This document shows, in pieces, positions 10,401 through 21,179 of a DNA stretch of 64,000 nt. The first letter of the stretch is position 1; every line of letters begins with the position of its first letter. The stretch lies in assembly GCA_911728435.2 (NCBI GenBank), contig OU452200.1:26799715-26863714 (forward strand), in the 5' to 3' direction. The notes under the pieces are model-generated. The model saw only the letters and a program-made list of their open reading frames with translations. It did no database searches and was not told where the DNA came from. A program made the position numbers and the translations under genes. The stretch is from Apoderus coryli (taxonomy: Eukaryota > Arthropoda > Insecta > Coleoptera > Attelabidae).

Positions 10401-12553
10401 GCTGATTGTGACATATGACCCAAATCAATATATTCTTTCATAAAATGCTTATAACTTTCATAAACTTCTGGAGTTTTCATCAGACGCCGCTCAAGAGAAT
10501 AAAATCTCTGAACAGCTAGACGACGACTATTTTGAAAATTAGGAACACCCTCTTTGAAGGGTAAGTTTAACACAAATCGACCTGATGGCAAGCGAGTAGT
10601 TGTCGTGACATATATGGATTCACACACACTATCCGCGGGATTAACATAGTTGCAATCAGGGATATTTTCAAGCTCCCAAAGGTTCTTAACTTCATCTTCT
10701 AAAGACGCAGTCAGACCTGAAGCACAGACAAATAAAGCGGTATTGCAGGAAACAGAAGCGGCAACATCTTGGCATTTACCTAAAAGAACATGTCCGAATA
10801 TAGTGTTGAATGCTGTTGGCTCACCGGATTCACCGGCAACTCTACCATCCAACAAAATTTGCGGGAAGACATCAGCTCCCAAAAGAAGATCGATAGCATC
10901 CGTATCCCGAAAGTTCGGGTCCGCCAAGGTCAAGCCAGACATATGGGTCCAGGCCACACTACCAAAATGTTGATAGGGTAGACGCTCACAAACCTTATGA
11001 ATTACCACAGCAGTTAGAGACAATGTTGAAGGTGACGTTAGAGATCGAAGCAGAAGCGACACTTGACCTTTATTTGTAAAAGAATTTAAAGAATCAACAC
11101 TCTGAATTCTAACGGAGCACTTAGACGGTTTTAAACCTAATTGCTGAGCACATCTTGCGGATAAAAGAGAAATCATACTGCCCGTGTCAATCAGACAACG
11201 AACTTTATGAAATTGACCCCAAGCGTCCTGAATCTCAACTCTGGCGGTCGCAAGGAGAACACTAATTGGGTTACTGGATAAGGCAGTATGAACAGCAGCA
11301 CAACTGTCCTCAGAAGTGGAAGTAGAGGCGTTTGAATACCGTGGAGAAGAAGAGGTTGAAGTTTGTCTCACGGGTTCGAGATTGCGGCTACTTGTTGCAG
11401 CATTTGGAGATGAAAAATGCAAAAGAGTGTGATGTTTACTGGAACATTTATAGCAAGATTGAGAACTCTTGCATTTTTTAGTAGAGTGTCCCCTACTTAG
11501 ACAATTGATACACGCTCCTTTTGATTTGATAATTTGATATCTCTCATTAGGAGTCATTTGAAGCAATTGAGGACACTTATATATTACGTGCTCGGAAGCA
11601 CAAACAATGCAACTAGACTTACGAGGCTCAGAAGCTTGAACCATCATAGCCGTTGTGTGCTTTGGAAATTTGTTCACCCTGGTAGATTTAGCAGATGGAC
11701 CATCATCTAGCGCAATACTGCGTCGCGATAAAAACTCAACCAAACCTTCGTACATTGGAACTTCACCAGAATTGTGATGAATTTTAAAGTCATTGAGAGT
11801 TTTTTCATCAAGCTTATTCATAAGGGTATGAACCAAAATTAAATTCCAATGAGCGACAGGGTATTTTAGAGTTTTCAAAGACTCCAAATTAGTAGTGAAA
11901 GTCGTGAGTACAGCGGCTAAGTCTATGGGATTGTCAGACTTGAGTTTTGGTGCATCCATAATAGCAGACCAGTGAGACATTGCGATAACTCGCGGTTTGT
12001 TAAAGCATTTGTATAACGCATCGTAAGCGGTCTGATAATTACATCCTTTAACAGGAATGTGTTGAATCGCCTGTAAGGCAGGACCCTTCAGTGAAGAAAT
12101 CAAAATCGCAAATTTGTCGACATCTGGGAGGGTGGGGTGTTTACCCACATAAGAATCGAAAATCTCGATGAAGGTTGCGAATTTTAGAACATCACCAGAA
12201 AACGGCGGAATATCTACGTTGGGCAAAGCAAGTCGAGAGGTGGTTGCCTCGGACGAAACAGACAAAGCAGTGCATTTCGAAAGACGACTTTTGATTGTAA
12301 AAAATGAGGTATCAAATGCTTTCCGAATATCGTCCTCTGCTTCAAATTCGTCGTCAGCTGCTAAAGCACCTATAATTACATTATGCGCCTCATAAAAGGC
12401 CACTTTTATCGTATTCAACTCCATGCCATACTCCTTAAACAACGGAATAAGCTCAGGATTATCACTAATCCGTTGAGAAACCTCGAAAATGTCATTGAGG
12501 CGATTTATCTGGGTCTGACGATATGCCCTATATCGCTGACGTTTCTCAGCCAT
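7427..12553 (-). CDS. BEL/Pao gag-pol polyprotein, 1708 aa, intact frame
   Basis: A single uninterrupted frame runs from ATG at 12553 to TAA at 7427. Domains in order: gag-like region 1-300 (DUF1759 type); Cys/His zinc-knuckle cluster about 315-375 (CIVC, CINCL, CYKC); aspartic protease with DTGS at 456-459; Pao-type reverse transcriptase about 690-900 (VVFDAS, then YVDD at 866-869); RNase H region with the Pao hallmark GFGDAS 1041-1046 and KISLPRLELCAAVLAARL about 1080-1097; integrase with an HHCC zinc site (H1351, H1356, C1386, C1389) and a DDE triad (D1422, D1488, E1530, contexts GVDYAGPF, YSDQGTNF, GLWEAS). All catalytic residues are present, so the copy could be active. No additional envelope frame was seen. 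Confidence 0.95.
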   Translation of the reverse strand: MAEKRQRYRAYRQTQINRLNDIFEVSQRISDNPELIPLFKEYGMELNTIKVAFYEAHNVIIGALAADDEFEAEDDIRKAFDTSFFTIKSRLSKCTALSVSSEATTSRLALPNVDIPPFSGDVLKFATFIEIFDSYVGKHPTLPDVDKFAILISSLKGPALQAIQHIPVKGCNYQTAYDALYKCFNKPRVIAMSHWSAIMDAPKLKSDNPIDLAAVLTTFTTNLESLKTLKYPVAHWNLILVHTLMNKLDEKTLNDFKIHHNSGEVPMYEGLVEFLSRRSIALDDGPSAKSTRVNKFPKHTTAMMVQASEPRKSSCIVCASEHVIYKCPQLLQMTPNERYQIIKSKGACINCLSRGHSTKKCKSSQSCYKCSSKHHTLLHFSSPNAATSSRNLEPVRQTSTSSSPRYSNASTSTSEDSCAAVHTALSSNPISVLLATARVEIQDAWGQFHKVRCLIDTGSMISLLSARCAQQLGLKPSKCSVRIQSVDSLNSFTNKGQVSLLLRSLTSPSTLSLTAVVIHKVCERLPYQHFGSVAWTHMSGLTLADPNFRDTDAIDLLLGADVFPQILLDGRVAGESGEPTAFNTIFGHVLLGKCQDVAASVSCNTALFVCASGLTASLEDEVKNLWELENIPDCNYVNPADSVCESIYVTTTTRLPSGRFVLNLPFKEGVPNFQNSRRLAVQRFYSLERRLMKTPEVYESYKHFMKEYIDLGHMSQSASSESPSCYYIPHHCVLRPDNLTTKLRVVFDASAKLPGQLSLNDHLLVGSKLQKDIMSLLLNFRLYPYVFTCDIKMMYRQILIAPHHRDFQRIVWRFATDEPLQDFVLNAVTYGVSSSPFLSLRTLQHLADLHGDEFPKAAAILRHSVYVDDIVVSCPSKQEALDTKSQLISLLNSGGFELRKWSSNDPSLLSDLPESHLSLDPHTFDLSENESLKVLGLKWVPPADTFRFSICPLSVECTKRLILSNLARIFDPLGILSPVTFLIQHLIQQIWLLKLGWDDSPPPHILRLWDKYKSDFSCLEKLSFPRQLAPDDFSHGELHGFGDASERGYCAVVYFVFPQISGSPRTYLVCAKSKVAPLKKISLPRLELCAAVLAARLVAYVQHVFSNRILFSRVACWSDSQVTLAWIRAEPHRWKTFVCNRVAYVQERVPSELWHYVPSHENPADVGSRGLLPSDLLQCPLWWTGPPFLVLSGSAETTGILHSSHSSVIEEERKIVVAVTQVEFNFLESVLERYSSFSTSQRVVAYVNRFRWNCLHPVNKRTGALTSHELSDALVILAKQAQSQYFSELLSSIKSGKLLPKQYQKLAPFIAEHDILRVGGRLRHAPITFTRRHPILLPANSLFTNRLIEFTHRKYLHAGIQTVQCILSQSFWIISSKRVIRHIIGKCLQCWKTRPQPLAPPVMGDLPAARVTGVKCFLHSGVDYAGPFKVSMSKHRGSKSYKAYICLFVCMATKAVHLELTSELTTEAFLAALKRFIARRGRCTDLYSDQGTNFVGAYRQLNAIMANSALCENIKWHFNPPSGPNFGGLWEASVKNVKTHLLRVVGDQVLCYEEFLTVLVQIEAVVNSRPLTPLSNDPNDFGALTPGHFLTCEPLVVLPSESISDLPLNRLSRWQLLTRLHQHFWDRWSKEYLHTLNQRSKWFAEQPPIELDTLVLIKDDNLPPLQWAMGRVSRIFTGADGRARVASIRTAKDELRRPISKLCPLPVY

Positions 12554-12985
12554 ACTAAATATGAGTTAGTTATAAATAAATAACAAGGAAAAGCAAGCAA
12601 GCGGTATGAGACTATGTAAAACAAAGTTTAAGGTAACACACTTAAGCACAGCGATCCTCAGAATCACGAAAACCAAAGAAATCAGTGTGTAAATATTAAT
12701 TTAAATTTATGCGGTTGAAATTAAATGAAATTATAAACTTAAATTAATCGAATAGCCAAAACACATAAAAATTTCAATATCACAAAATGACAATCAAAGA
12801 AATCCAGAGACAATCTCAAATCAATCGAGGAAATTCAAATTGAAGCGATAGATTTTGAAAATGGCGATGAACTTCTCAAGAAGTTAAAAATTGGTAAATT
12901 TAAATTTATAGCGATGCCAGAATAAAATATAAATTTAAATTGAACCGTTAAATCAAAAAGCGTTAATCGCAAACAAGAGCATATA
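12554..12985 (-). other. BEL/Pao 5' leader, part adjoining gag
   Basis: This untranslated leader lies between the polyprotein start and the nested mariner. It continues at 15075-15355 beyond the mariner, giving about 713 bp of leader in the uninterrupted element. No open frame of note. Confidence 0.7.
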
Positions 12986-13325
12986 CAGGGTGGTCCAACG
13001 AAAAGTTTGCACCTAGCTTTTCTCTTTTTTTTGTAGTCGAATGCGAAAATGCTCGGACACGTCGATTTTGCTTTTGAGGGGGACACATTTTAAACATATT
13101 TTTCGATCTGCGCCTTTAACCCCCTAGCGGGGGTGAGTAACAACCCTAAAATTTTAAATGGAAAGAGGGGTCTAATGACATATCATTTGAAAGGACACAA
13201 AATTGTCTTTCTAATGATACCCTATTTGTCGAATTTTACTAAAACAGTTAATACGAAAACGACTTTAAAGACATTAAGCCGATAATTTTGGTATTAATGA
13301 GAAATACAAATAAGTTTTAATTATT
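12986..13325. repeat. mariner left terminal inverted repeat
   Basis: This is the reverse complement of 14733-15072. It begins with CAGGGTGGTCC, typical of Tc1/mariner ends. Confidence 0.9.
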
Positions 13326-13554
13326 ACGACTGAAAACAACTACAATCATTTCTAAATTATTTACTTTGAAGAAAAACGGGATTTCAAAAACACTATCTTA
13401 TTTATCAGAACTAAATTCCTCACTAATCGTTTGCGTTTTTTGTTGAAATAAAAACTGCAGATACGTGTAGGAAAAGAATTTACACCGTTTATTTTAGTCT
13501 TTTCATTGATTCAGTTTGGTTGCTTCTCAAGTTATTTTACTTTTACCGTACAAA

Positions 13555-14628
13555 ATGATTTATTCCATTCTAGAACGAGTTGAAATTGTTAAACTTTATT
13601 TTCAAAATAATAGTAGTGCTAGACTTACGGCTCGCTTATTTAATGAGAGACATCCCGATAAAAATGTGAATGATGTGTACGTTGGCAAGTTAGTTAAAAA
13701 GTTTGTAGATACCGGATCTGTCTGTAATGTAAAACACCAGCCGCAGAAACCGATCAGAAATGAAGCTGTGGAAGTCGCTGTTTTAGGGCATGTTGAAATG
13801 GATCATAGTCAAAGTACCCGTCAACTAGCTGAAGCCTCAGGTGTCTCCCGTTCGTCCATAATACGAATTTTAAAAGCGTACAAATTTCATCCGTACAAAA
13901 TCAAATTAGTACAGGAACTAAATGAGGATGATCCTGATAGAAGGCTGCAATTTTGTGAAGCAATGAGCCAGCGTTTAATTGAAGATCCGCAATTATTATT
14001 TAACATTTGTTTTTCCGACGAATGCACATTTTATTTGAATGGAGCTGTAAATAGGCACAATTGCCGTTACTGGGATGACAGTAACCCACATTTATTCCGT
14101 GAGGTTCATACCCAGTATCCTCAAAAAATAAACGTCTGGTGTGGCATATTAGGAAATCATATTATAGGACCACTTTTTATTCCTGGAAATTTAACTGGTG
14201 AAGTGTACCTAAACATGCTTGAAGACACAATTGATCCTTTAATAACACAAATAATTGAAGATGACCAAAATCATACTGCTGATCGGCTTTATTTCCAGCA
14301 AGATGGAGCACCTCCGCACTATGTGGCTCCTGTAAGACAGTTCTTAGATGACCGGTTCCCTGGACGGTGGATTGGAAGGAGGGGCCCAATTGAATGGCCT
14401 GCCAGGTCACCGGATTTATCGCCTTTAGACTTTTTTCTTTGGGGGCACTTAAAAAATAAATGTTTTGCCACGAAGCCCGAGTCCATAGAAGATCTTCGCC
14501 AACGCATTACAGAAGAGTGCAGAAACATAACACCTGATATGCTACAAAATGTTAGAAATAGATTTGAACAAAATCTGTATTATTGTATGGAATCAAATGG
14601 GTCACATTTTCAACATTTGTTAATGTAA
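13555..14628 (+). CDS. mariner transposase, DD41D type, 357 aa
   Basis: The start at ATG 13555 (MIYSILERVEIVKLYFQNN) is preferred. The frame is open 39 nt further upstream but has no ATG there. An N-terminal pair of helix-turn-helix domains (about 1-120, including SRSSIIRILK) binds the TIRs. The catalytic triad lies in FSDECTF, YFQQDGAPPH and RSPDLSPLDFFLWG. Counting from the Asp of QQDG to the second Asp of SPDLSPLD gives 41 intervening residues, the signature of the rosa-like DD41D group. The frame is uninterrupted and the TIRs intact, so the copy may be autonomous. The family catalyses cut-and-paste at TA dinucleotides. Confidence 0.93.
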   Translation: MIYSILERVEIVKLYFQNNSSARLTARLFNERHPDKNVNDVYVGKLVKKFVDTGSVCNVKHQPQKPIRNEAVEVAVLGHVEMDHSQSTRQLAEASGVSRSSIIRILKAYKFHPYKIKLVQELNEDDPDRRLQFCEAMSQRLIEDPQLLFNICFSDECTFYLNGAVNRHNCRYWDDSNPHLFREVHTQYPQKINVWCGILGNHIIGPLFIPGNLTGEVYLNMLEDTIDPLITQIIEDDQNHTADRLYFQQDGAPPHYVAPVRQFLDDRFPGRWIGRRGPIEWPARSPDLSPLDFFLWGHLKNKCFATKPESIEDLRQRITEECRNITPDMLQNVRNRFEQNLYYCMESNGSHFQHLLM

Positions 14629-14732
14629 CGTTTTAATAAATCAATTTAACAGCTTGTTTACTTTTTTTACAAAGCAATGTTAAAACTAACAAACATTGGA
14701 ATGTACTAACGATTGCAGGTGTTTTCACTCGC

Positions 14733-15072
14733 AATAATTAAAACTTATTTGTATTTCTCATTAATACCAAAATTATCGGCTTAATGTCTTTAAAGTCGTT
14801 TTCGTATTAACTGTTTTAGTAAAATTCGACAAATAGGGTATCATTAGAAAGACAATTTTGTGTCCTTTCAAATGATATGTCATTAGACCCCTCTTTCCAT
14901 TTAAAATTTTAGGGTTGTTACTCACCCCCGCTAGGGGGTTAAAGGCGCAGATCGAAAAATATGTTTAAAATGTGTCCCCCTCAAAAGCAAAATCGACGTG
15001 TCCGAGCATTTTCGCATTCGACTACAAAAAAAAGAGAAAAGCTAGGTGCAAACTTTTCGTTGGACCACCCTG
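14733..15072. repeat. mariner right terminal inverted repeat
   Basis: This is the reverse complement of the left repeat, ending in GGACCACCCTG followed by TA. Confidence 0.9.
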
Positions 15073-15328
15073 TATGTGTACACACCTTAATATATTATTT
15101 TACCTATTCAAAATAAATAAATTTAAATATCATAGGTACCTAACAAGATAATAGAACAAATTTGAGTTGGAGTAAAGTTGGAGATAAGCAATAGTAAATA
15201 TCTATCCACAGCTGATTTTTTATGCACATACGAATTTATAATATACTTTTAAATGGCGAAAATTATAATTATATGAAATTAATATTAACTAGGTAGAAGA
15301 AAACAATGAAATACTAAATGCTCTGCCT

Positions 15329-15351
15329 AAATCCGGCTCGACAAAGGACCA
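15329..15351 (-). promoter_or_regulatory. BEL/Pao primer-binding site, tRNA-Tyr-like with 3-nt insertion
   Basis: Four bases from the 5' LTR, the minus strand reads TGGTCCTT-TGT-CGAGCCGGATTT. Without the middle TGT it equals the complement of the 3' end of insect tRNA-Tyr (recalled 3' end AAATCCGGCTCGAAGGACCA). The tRNA assignment is from memory of insect tRNA-Tyr. The position and leading TGG are directly visible. Confidence 0.7.
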
Positions 15352-15355
15352 GAAA

Positions 15356-15918
15356 TGTTGAGTAAGTACCCTTCAATCGGGCAATTACACAATTGTATTT
15401 ATTTTTTTTTTTATGTTTGATAACTGCTCGTGAGATTTCAATAATGGACCTGGGCAGAACTGGGGTAGAACGTAAGCCTTAAAAAACCTACTTAATAGAA
15501 TAAGTACTCACGTTGCGGCTTTATCGTATGGTGTGATATGCTGGCCAGCCTTTTCTCCACTTTCCACTCCAAAAAAAACACAGTCCAAATCACATACACA
15601 TAGATATACAACACAGTTTGCGATTATAATACTTATGTAGTTCAATTAACTTAACGAACAATGAAAACCTTTAAGGTAAAAAACAAAGCAGCGGGTGCTA
15701 ACGGTTCAGCGGTTGTTTTTAGAATGTTTAAAAATATGAACAAATGTCTCTCGCGGTACGCGTGCGCGATAAGTAAAGTTCTTAAGGCTTATTTACACGG
15801 CACAACGACACATTAAGAAATTGAAGTAATTAAACTAACTGACAAGAGCATTCAGTCATTGGAATATTTAAGTAATTAGGAAATATAATAATACACAAAA
15901 ATAGCTGTGGACGCAACA
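15356..15918 (-). repeat. BEL/Pao 5' LTR
   Basis: This 563-bp LTR should contain the element promoter. It is identical to the 3' LTR except for one extra T. Confidence 0.95.
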
Positions 15919-15939
15919 GATGACATCGGAGGCAATATT

Positions 15940-16275
15940 TTATCGTCATCATGTCTATTAATCAATATTTCGAATAAGTTTAAGGAGTATGAATTTTTTA
16001 ATTTTTTGTACCCTTTTTTAAACCTCTTGCGTACGCTCAATGTTCCCTAATAGTTAATAAGCTCCTGGACTTATCCTGTAGTATTTTTGAACCAAATTTG
16101 TTAGAAATCCGTTTAGTGAATTTTGAGTTATCGTCGATAGACAGATACACAGACACATAGATTGACAGGTTTTTTTTAACAACTTATTTACGTGTAAAGT
16201 GACCGATTTTTTTTTATCATGAAACTTATACTTCCATATACATATATTACATAATATATTATGATATGGAGAGCT
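15940..16275 (+). repeat. interspersed repeat family A (CAGA-bearing), truncated copy
   Basis: It shares ordered blocks with 18541-19030: TACGCTCAATGTT, then a short ACAGA-rich stretch, then TCATGAAACT and a terminal hairpin CCATATACATATATTACAT...ATATGGAGAGCTAA. It has no coding content. A third copy lies inverted at 56345-56990. Confidence 0.55.
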
Positions 16276-16554
16276 AAATAGAGGCCTTTATTATCATGTA
16301 GTTAAACAACTTATATCACATAACATCAATTTACCAACATTTAAGAAACACCCCAATATGAGTTAAAACATTCGTTATGAAAATATGGCATACACAATTA
16401 ATATGCAAAATTTCATCAAATTTACCAAAAACATTTTCTTTTTCACTGCCTTTCAGAAAGTTATTAGCTCGACACGCACCTAGTATATACGGTGTTTCAC
16501 GGTCTATGGTTACTTAGACGAGGTACGATTTTCATAGTGTGGTAATAATATAAT

Positions 16555-18055
16555 AATAATAATAATAATAATAGCCTTTTTTGTCAATTGCAGGACAAAA
16601 AAAAAAAAACAAAATATATATACAAATGCAAAAAATAAATATTAATTCTAGTTTATTAAACATTCCCTAGTTTAGATGAGATAATGCATAGTCAATTAGT
16701 TTTTATATTCGTTCTCGCACACGGATTACAAAAGGAGATACCCGATCTAGTATTTAATCGTGACACATTCAAATTTACTCTTGAAAGCAAGTATGAACAC
16801 ATGAGTGTAACAAGTTACATCGCAGAGAATTCAATCTTCTTCTCATCTCCAAGCCTGGTATTCGAAACCTATCTGTCATTAATCTGTAATCAGTAGCCCT
16901 TGGATGGTACTGCCCATCCATCTTAAACGTTAGATATTTCAGAGACCCACGCTGTACTATTTCAACTGAGTTTTGATGTGTTGTATAAAAAGGACACCAT
17001 ATTAGTGATCCGTATTCCAGCTTGGAGCGCACACAAGTGAAATACAGTGCTTGAGAGTATCTATATTTCTAAATCCTCTGCAATTCCTAGCTATACAACT
17101 TCCACTTGCCTGAAGCACACAATTGTTTATATGCACAGTAAATGTAAATTTAGTATCAAAAATTACTCCCAGATCAGTGGCAGATTCACAACGATATATA
17201 TGTGTGTTATTAATGGAGTAATTGAAATCAGTGATCGTTCTCCTCTTGATAAAACTAACATATTTACATTTAATTAGATTCAAAGACAGTTTATTCAAGT
17301 TGCAGCACTCTTCGACCAGTAATATATTGTTTTACAATTTAACACAATCAATGATGTTCTGAACTAAAGAGTACAACTTAAGATCATCCGCAAACATTAA
17401 CCGATCGCAGTTCAGCTTATTTACCAAGTCATTAACAAACAACAGAAAAAAAGTGGCCCCAAGTTAGAGCCTTGCGGAACCCCAGAGGATGCAAAAAATC
17501 TGTGAGATTGGTATCGATTGTTAAACGCATACTGAGCTCTGTTTCTCACATACGAATTAAAAAACAATTTTAAGTTTGGCACAAAGCCGAATTGATACAA
17601 TTTCTACATCAGAATACCACGATCTACCCTATCGAAGTCTGTATAAATATATGACATCAATCCGACCTCCATGATCCAAGACTTCAGATACGTTCTCAGA
17701 AAGAACAGCAAGATTAGATACTGTAGATCTACGGGAGATAAAACCATGTTGAGCAGTAGAGATCTGATTTCTGATTGAGTTATAGGTGCGATCATAAAGC
17801 ACAGATTCAAACATTTTCGCAAAGTTTGACGATATGTAAACCGGTGGGTAGTTACTGATTACATATCTATCACCTGACATGAGTAAAGGAAGGATCTTAG
17901 ACCTTTATTACTTTATTTTTAAGAGCCAAGTTGAAAATCAAGCATAATGGATCCACCAAAACATGCATACAATCTTTAACAAAAAAGGAAGCCATCTGGT
18001 CCAGATGTCATTTTGTTGTTAATCCTCTTACACGCCACAGTTAAAACTAGCTGTT
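16555..18055 (-). pseudogene. degenerate Jockey-like non-LTR reverse transcriptase relic
   Basis: Minus-strand frames broken by stops and shifts encode RT pieces in order. These are SGPDG near 18015, SNFAKMFESVLYDRTYNSI near 17830, STAQHGFISRRSTVSNLAVL near 17760, VIYTDFDRVDRGI near 17640, KCKYVSFIKRR near 17270 and RSKLEYGSLIWCPF near 17030. Such motifs (HGF..GRST, DF.KAFD, LEYGS..W.P) are typical of Jockey-type elements. A short (TTA)n tract at the 3' end (about 16548-16575) resembles a microsatellite tail. Confidence 0.8.
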
Positions 18056-18059
18056 GCCC

Positions 18060-19035
<976 letters not shown>

Positions 19036-19129
19036 AGTTCTTCTATATAAAAAAAACGTTTAATCGTGATTCACTCTATATAATGGATTTATTCGTATAT
19101 AGAAATCAATAAATATAAGAATACATTAC

Positions 19130-19198
19130 CTCTTTGGGAATTATATTAGCAGGAGTAAGGTCCATAATTCTCGCAACAGTCAATCTAGTTCGGTTTGC
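19130..19198 (-). CDS. gustatory receptor GrA, exon 4
   Basis: This 69-nt phase-0 exon encodes 23 residues (ANRTRLTVARIMDLTPANII, then PKE). The acceptor is TTGTAG and the donor GAG|GTAATG. Only this frame is open. It matches GrB exon 4 (34321-34389) in length, phase and pattern. It belongs to the intracellular segment before TM7. Confidence 0.85.
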
Positions 19199-19321
19199 CT
19201 ACAAGTAATACATAAATTTACTGCAAAAATAAAATTATTATCGGGGTTTGTTACATAACTGCTTACATTATATTTTTTAATGAATTGCTTGTTACATAAC
19301 TTGTTACATTATCTAACAAGC

Positions 19322-19590
19322 AATTCATTAATAAAGCCTCCCGCCGGGGAATTCGGGCGTGTCTAGTGTTGGCAATAGGATATAATGGAGTTCTTGCTTC
19401 CCGTCCGGCCATCGTTTGTGAACTGTGTTTCACCGGGCATATTGCCTGCTCACACTAGATGTCGCCAAAAAGATCTTGTTGTCTTTTAACTCTCGTGCTG
19501 GTATAAACTCCTGGTAAATTGGGTCACACTGCCTGCCGATCACCAATGATGAGTTGTGGATCAACGAAACGTCCCGTCTGATGAAAGCAT
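19322..19590 (+). repeat. dispersed copy of the hammerhead tandem-repeat unit
   Basis: One partial unit of the 51.5-54.9 kb repeat. In order it shows AAAGCCTCCCGCC.GGGAATTC, the GTGTTGGCAATAGGAT block, CATCGTTTGTGAACTGTGTT, then the hammerhead segment. The core has one damaging change (ATGATGA where CTGATGA is expected, 19544). It is cut off after GAAAGCATGGT by the MITE at 19591. Confidence 0.75.
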
Positions 19591-19985
19591 GGTCAGAGAA
19601 CAACTAAGGGAGATAATATAATCTCTGTCTTGCCGCCTTTGATCTCATTCAGCCTGTGGCCGCCATGTTGAAAGAGTAGAAAACAGGGTCGTATTTAAAT
19701 TTTGTTGAAATAATCGTGCAGGTCGGTACTTAAGGTAATTGAGATGCTTACAGTGTGGATTGACTGCATGGAATACTTTAAGTAATGTCTGTAATTATAA
19801 TAGACAAATCTCCTAACCAGTGGGTTTGCTAATAATACTATGATAATCTTCAGCAAAAAATCTACTACGAATTAAAGAAATATTTTAAACTATAGCGGGG
19901 TTAGGCGTGTATATAATTCGGTACTGTTATTATCGGGATATTTTCCCTGCTATTGTAAGAACTCTTTGTATCTGTCATTTGTGAA
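19591..19985 (+). mobile_element. hAT-like MITE, one end
   Basis: It begins CAGAGAACAACTAAGGGA, the same end as the complete copy at 38142-38884, and follows that copy inverted for about 390 bp before similarity stops. The CAG.G start is hAT-like. The other end is missing. Confidence 0.55.
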
Positions 19986-20712
19986 ATTTAATATTTACAA
20001 CAGAAAAATCATTCAAACAGCTAAAGTGTTTTTTCTTATAAAATTTATACACAAACTGACGCACATACAGTTTTCCATAAACATAATAATATTCGTGGTC
20101 AGAGGACATCAAAACGCCCTTAGGTGGGTGGGAGGTAGAAAATGCACTTAGTGCATGGTTAGATAGCTCCAATTTTAACAGACTTAATTTTGAAATAGGA
20201 AATTAATTGTTTAATGAATTTGGAATGATACTACTGTCGATGGAAACAATTTGACTATAATGTTTTCATTCATTTTCGGTTATAGGTAGCAGGTATAGGC
20301 ATTTACTTTGTGTATCATGTTCCATTTTTTTGTATATGAAATCCTTATTTACCTATTTTAGGTTTTAGTCCTTATTGGAAATGTTCTACTTTAAGAGATA
20401 TTGGATAATGTTTCGATAATTATTAATAGAAGGTGCTCAAATAGTAAGGTTAAAAATGAAATAGAGATACCTGTCACAAATCAATTTTTTCAATTGGAAA
20501 CTCTCAAATGGTTTTTGTTGATGAAAATTTAGAAATTGCTGCGGAAGTGTTCTAATTTTGAAAGAAATTTAGTCGGTAGTACAATTTCAAATTTTCCAAC
20601 GATTATTTTCAATTATCCCCGTTCATCATGGCACACGACACGTAAATACTGCTCAATCTTATTAAAATAATTAATATTATTTTTATTTAAATAATTGTTT
20701 ACCAAAGCATAC

Positions 20713-21032
20713 CGTTTTACAAAGTCGATCTGTCACCCAACAAATGTGAACAAATCTTAATAGATAAAAACATAGCCAGAATGCAGATATGAGTTGAGTG
20801 GTTAAACTCCTTTTTGATGTACTAGCCAGATAGCCACCAAAGATATTGAAATACAAGTTAACCAGAATATTCGCAGCTAAATTAGATAATAATACCAGAA
20901 GGTGCAGATTATACCATGCATTTAGTATTGTGCAGCTTTCACATAATGATGTATAGCATCGTCTCAAAATTCTCACTGTTGGATGAAACATTGGTATTCG
21001 CACAGGTTGGTCCATATCAACTGTGTGTATTT
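20713..21032 (-). CDS. gustatory receptor GrA, exon 3
   Basis: This 320-nt exon starts at TGATTTTAG|AA, completing a Glu codon split with exon 2, and ends at AAAACG|GTATGC. It encodes two membrane helices (NLHLLVLLSNLAANILVNLY and ISAFWLCFYLLRFVHICWVT) and finishes in DRLCKT. It is about 85% identical in protein to GrB exon 3. The length and split-codon phase agree with the neighbours. No frame damage is seen. Confidence 0.88.
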
Positions 21033-21179
21033 CTAAAATCAAATAACATACCTAACTCGAAAAACTATATTGTAAGGAATTAGAACAAAATTTATAATAA
21101 CAAACATTTTACAGTGTCCTCGAAAATTAATTTAAATTAGGAAAGATGTGGATCAATTAAACCATAGATTTCACACATA

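Larger units (their letters stand above)
12986..15072 (+). mobile_element. DD41D mariner-like DNA transposon with long inverted repeats
   Basis: A 2087-bp element has TA target duplications (12984-12985 and 15073-15074). Its inverted repeats of about 340 bp (12986-13325 and 14733-15072) start CAGGGTGGTCCAACGAAAAG. The repeats are near-perfect and weaker matching extends another 15 bp or so. One intact transposase lies between them. It is inserted in the BEL leader, so it is younger than that insertion. Most classical mariners have TIRs near 30 bp, so 340 bp is long. Confidence 0.95.
6839..15918 (-). mobile_element. complete BEL/Pao LTR retrotransposon with nested mariner
   Basis: Two LTRs (6839-7400 and 15356-15918) begin TGTTGAGTAAG and end GACGCAACA on the plus strand. 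A 5-bp target duplication GATGA flanks them (6834-6838 and 15919-15923). Between them lie a primer-binding site, one long gag-pol frame and a polypurine tract, in the correct minus-strand order. The LTRs differ only by one T in a poly-T run, so insertion is recent. A 2.09-kb DD41D mariner (12986-15072) sits inside the 5' leader. Without it the element is about 7.0 kb. It lies in the GrA intron between exons 5 and 4. Confidence 0.95.

Noticed and set aside
10650..10981. Plus-strand frames inside the BEL polyprotein
   Set aside because: Antisense shadows of the 1708-codon frame, without initiation context or known motif.
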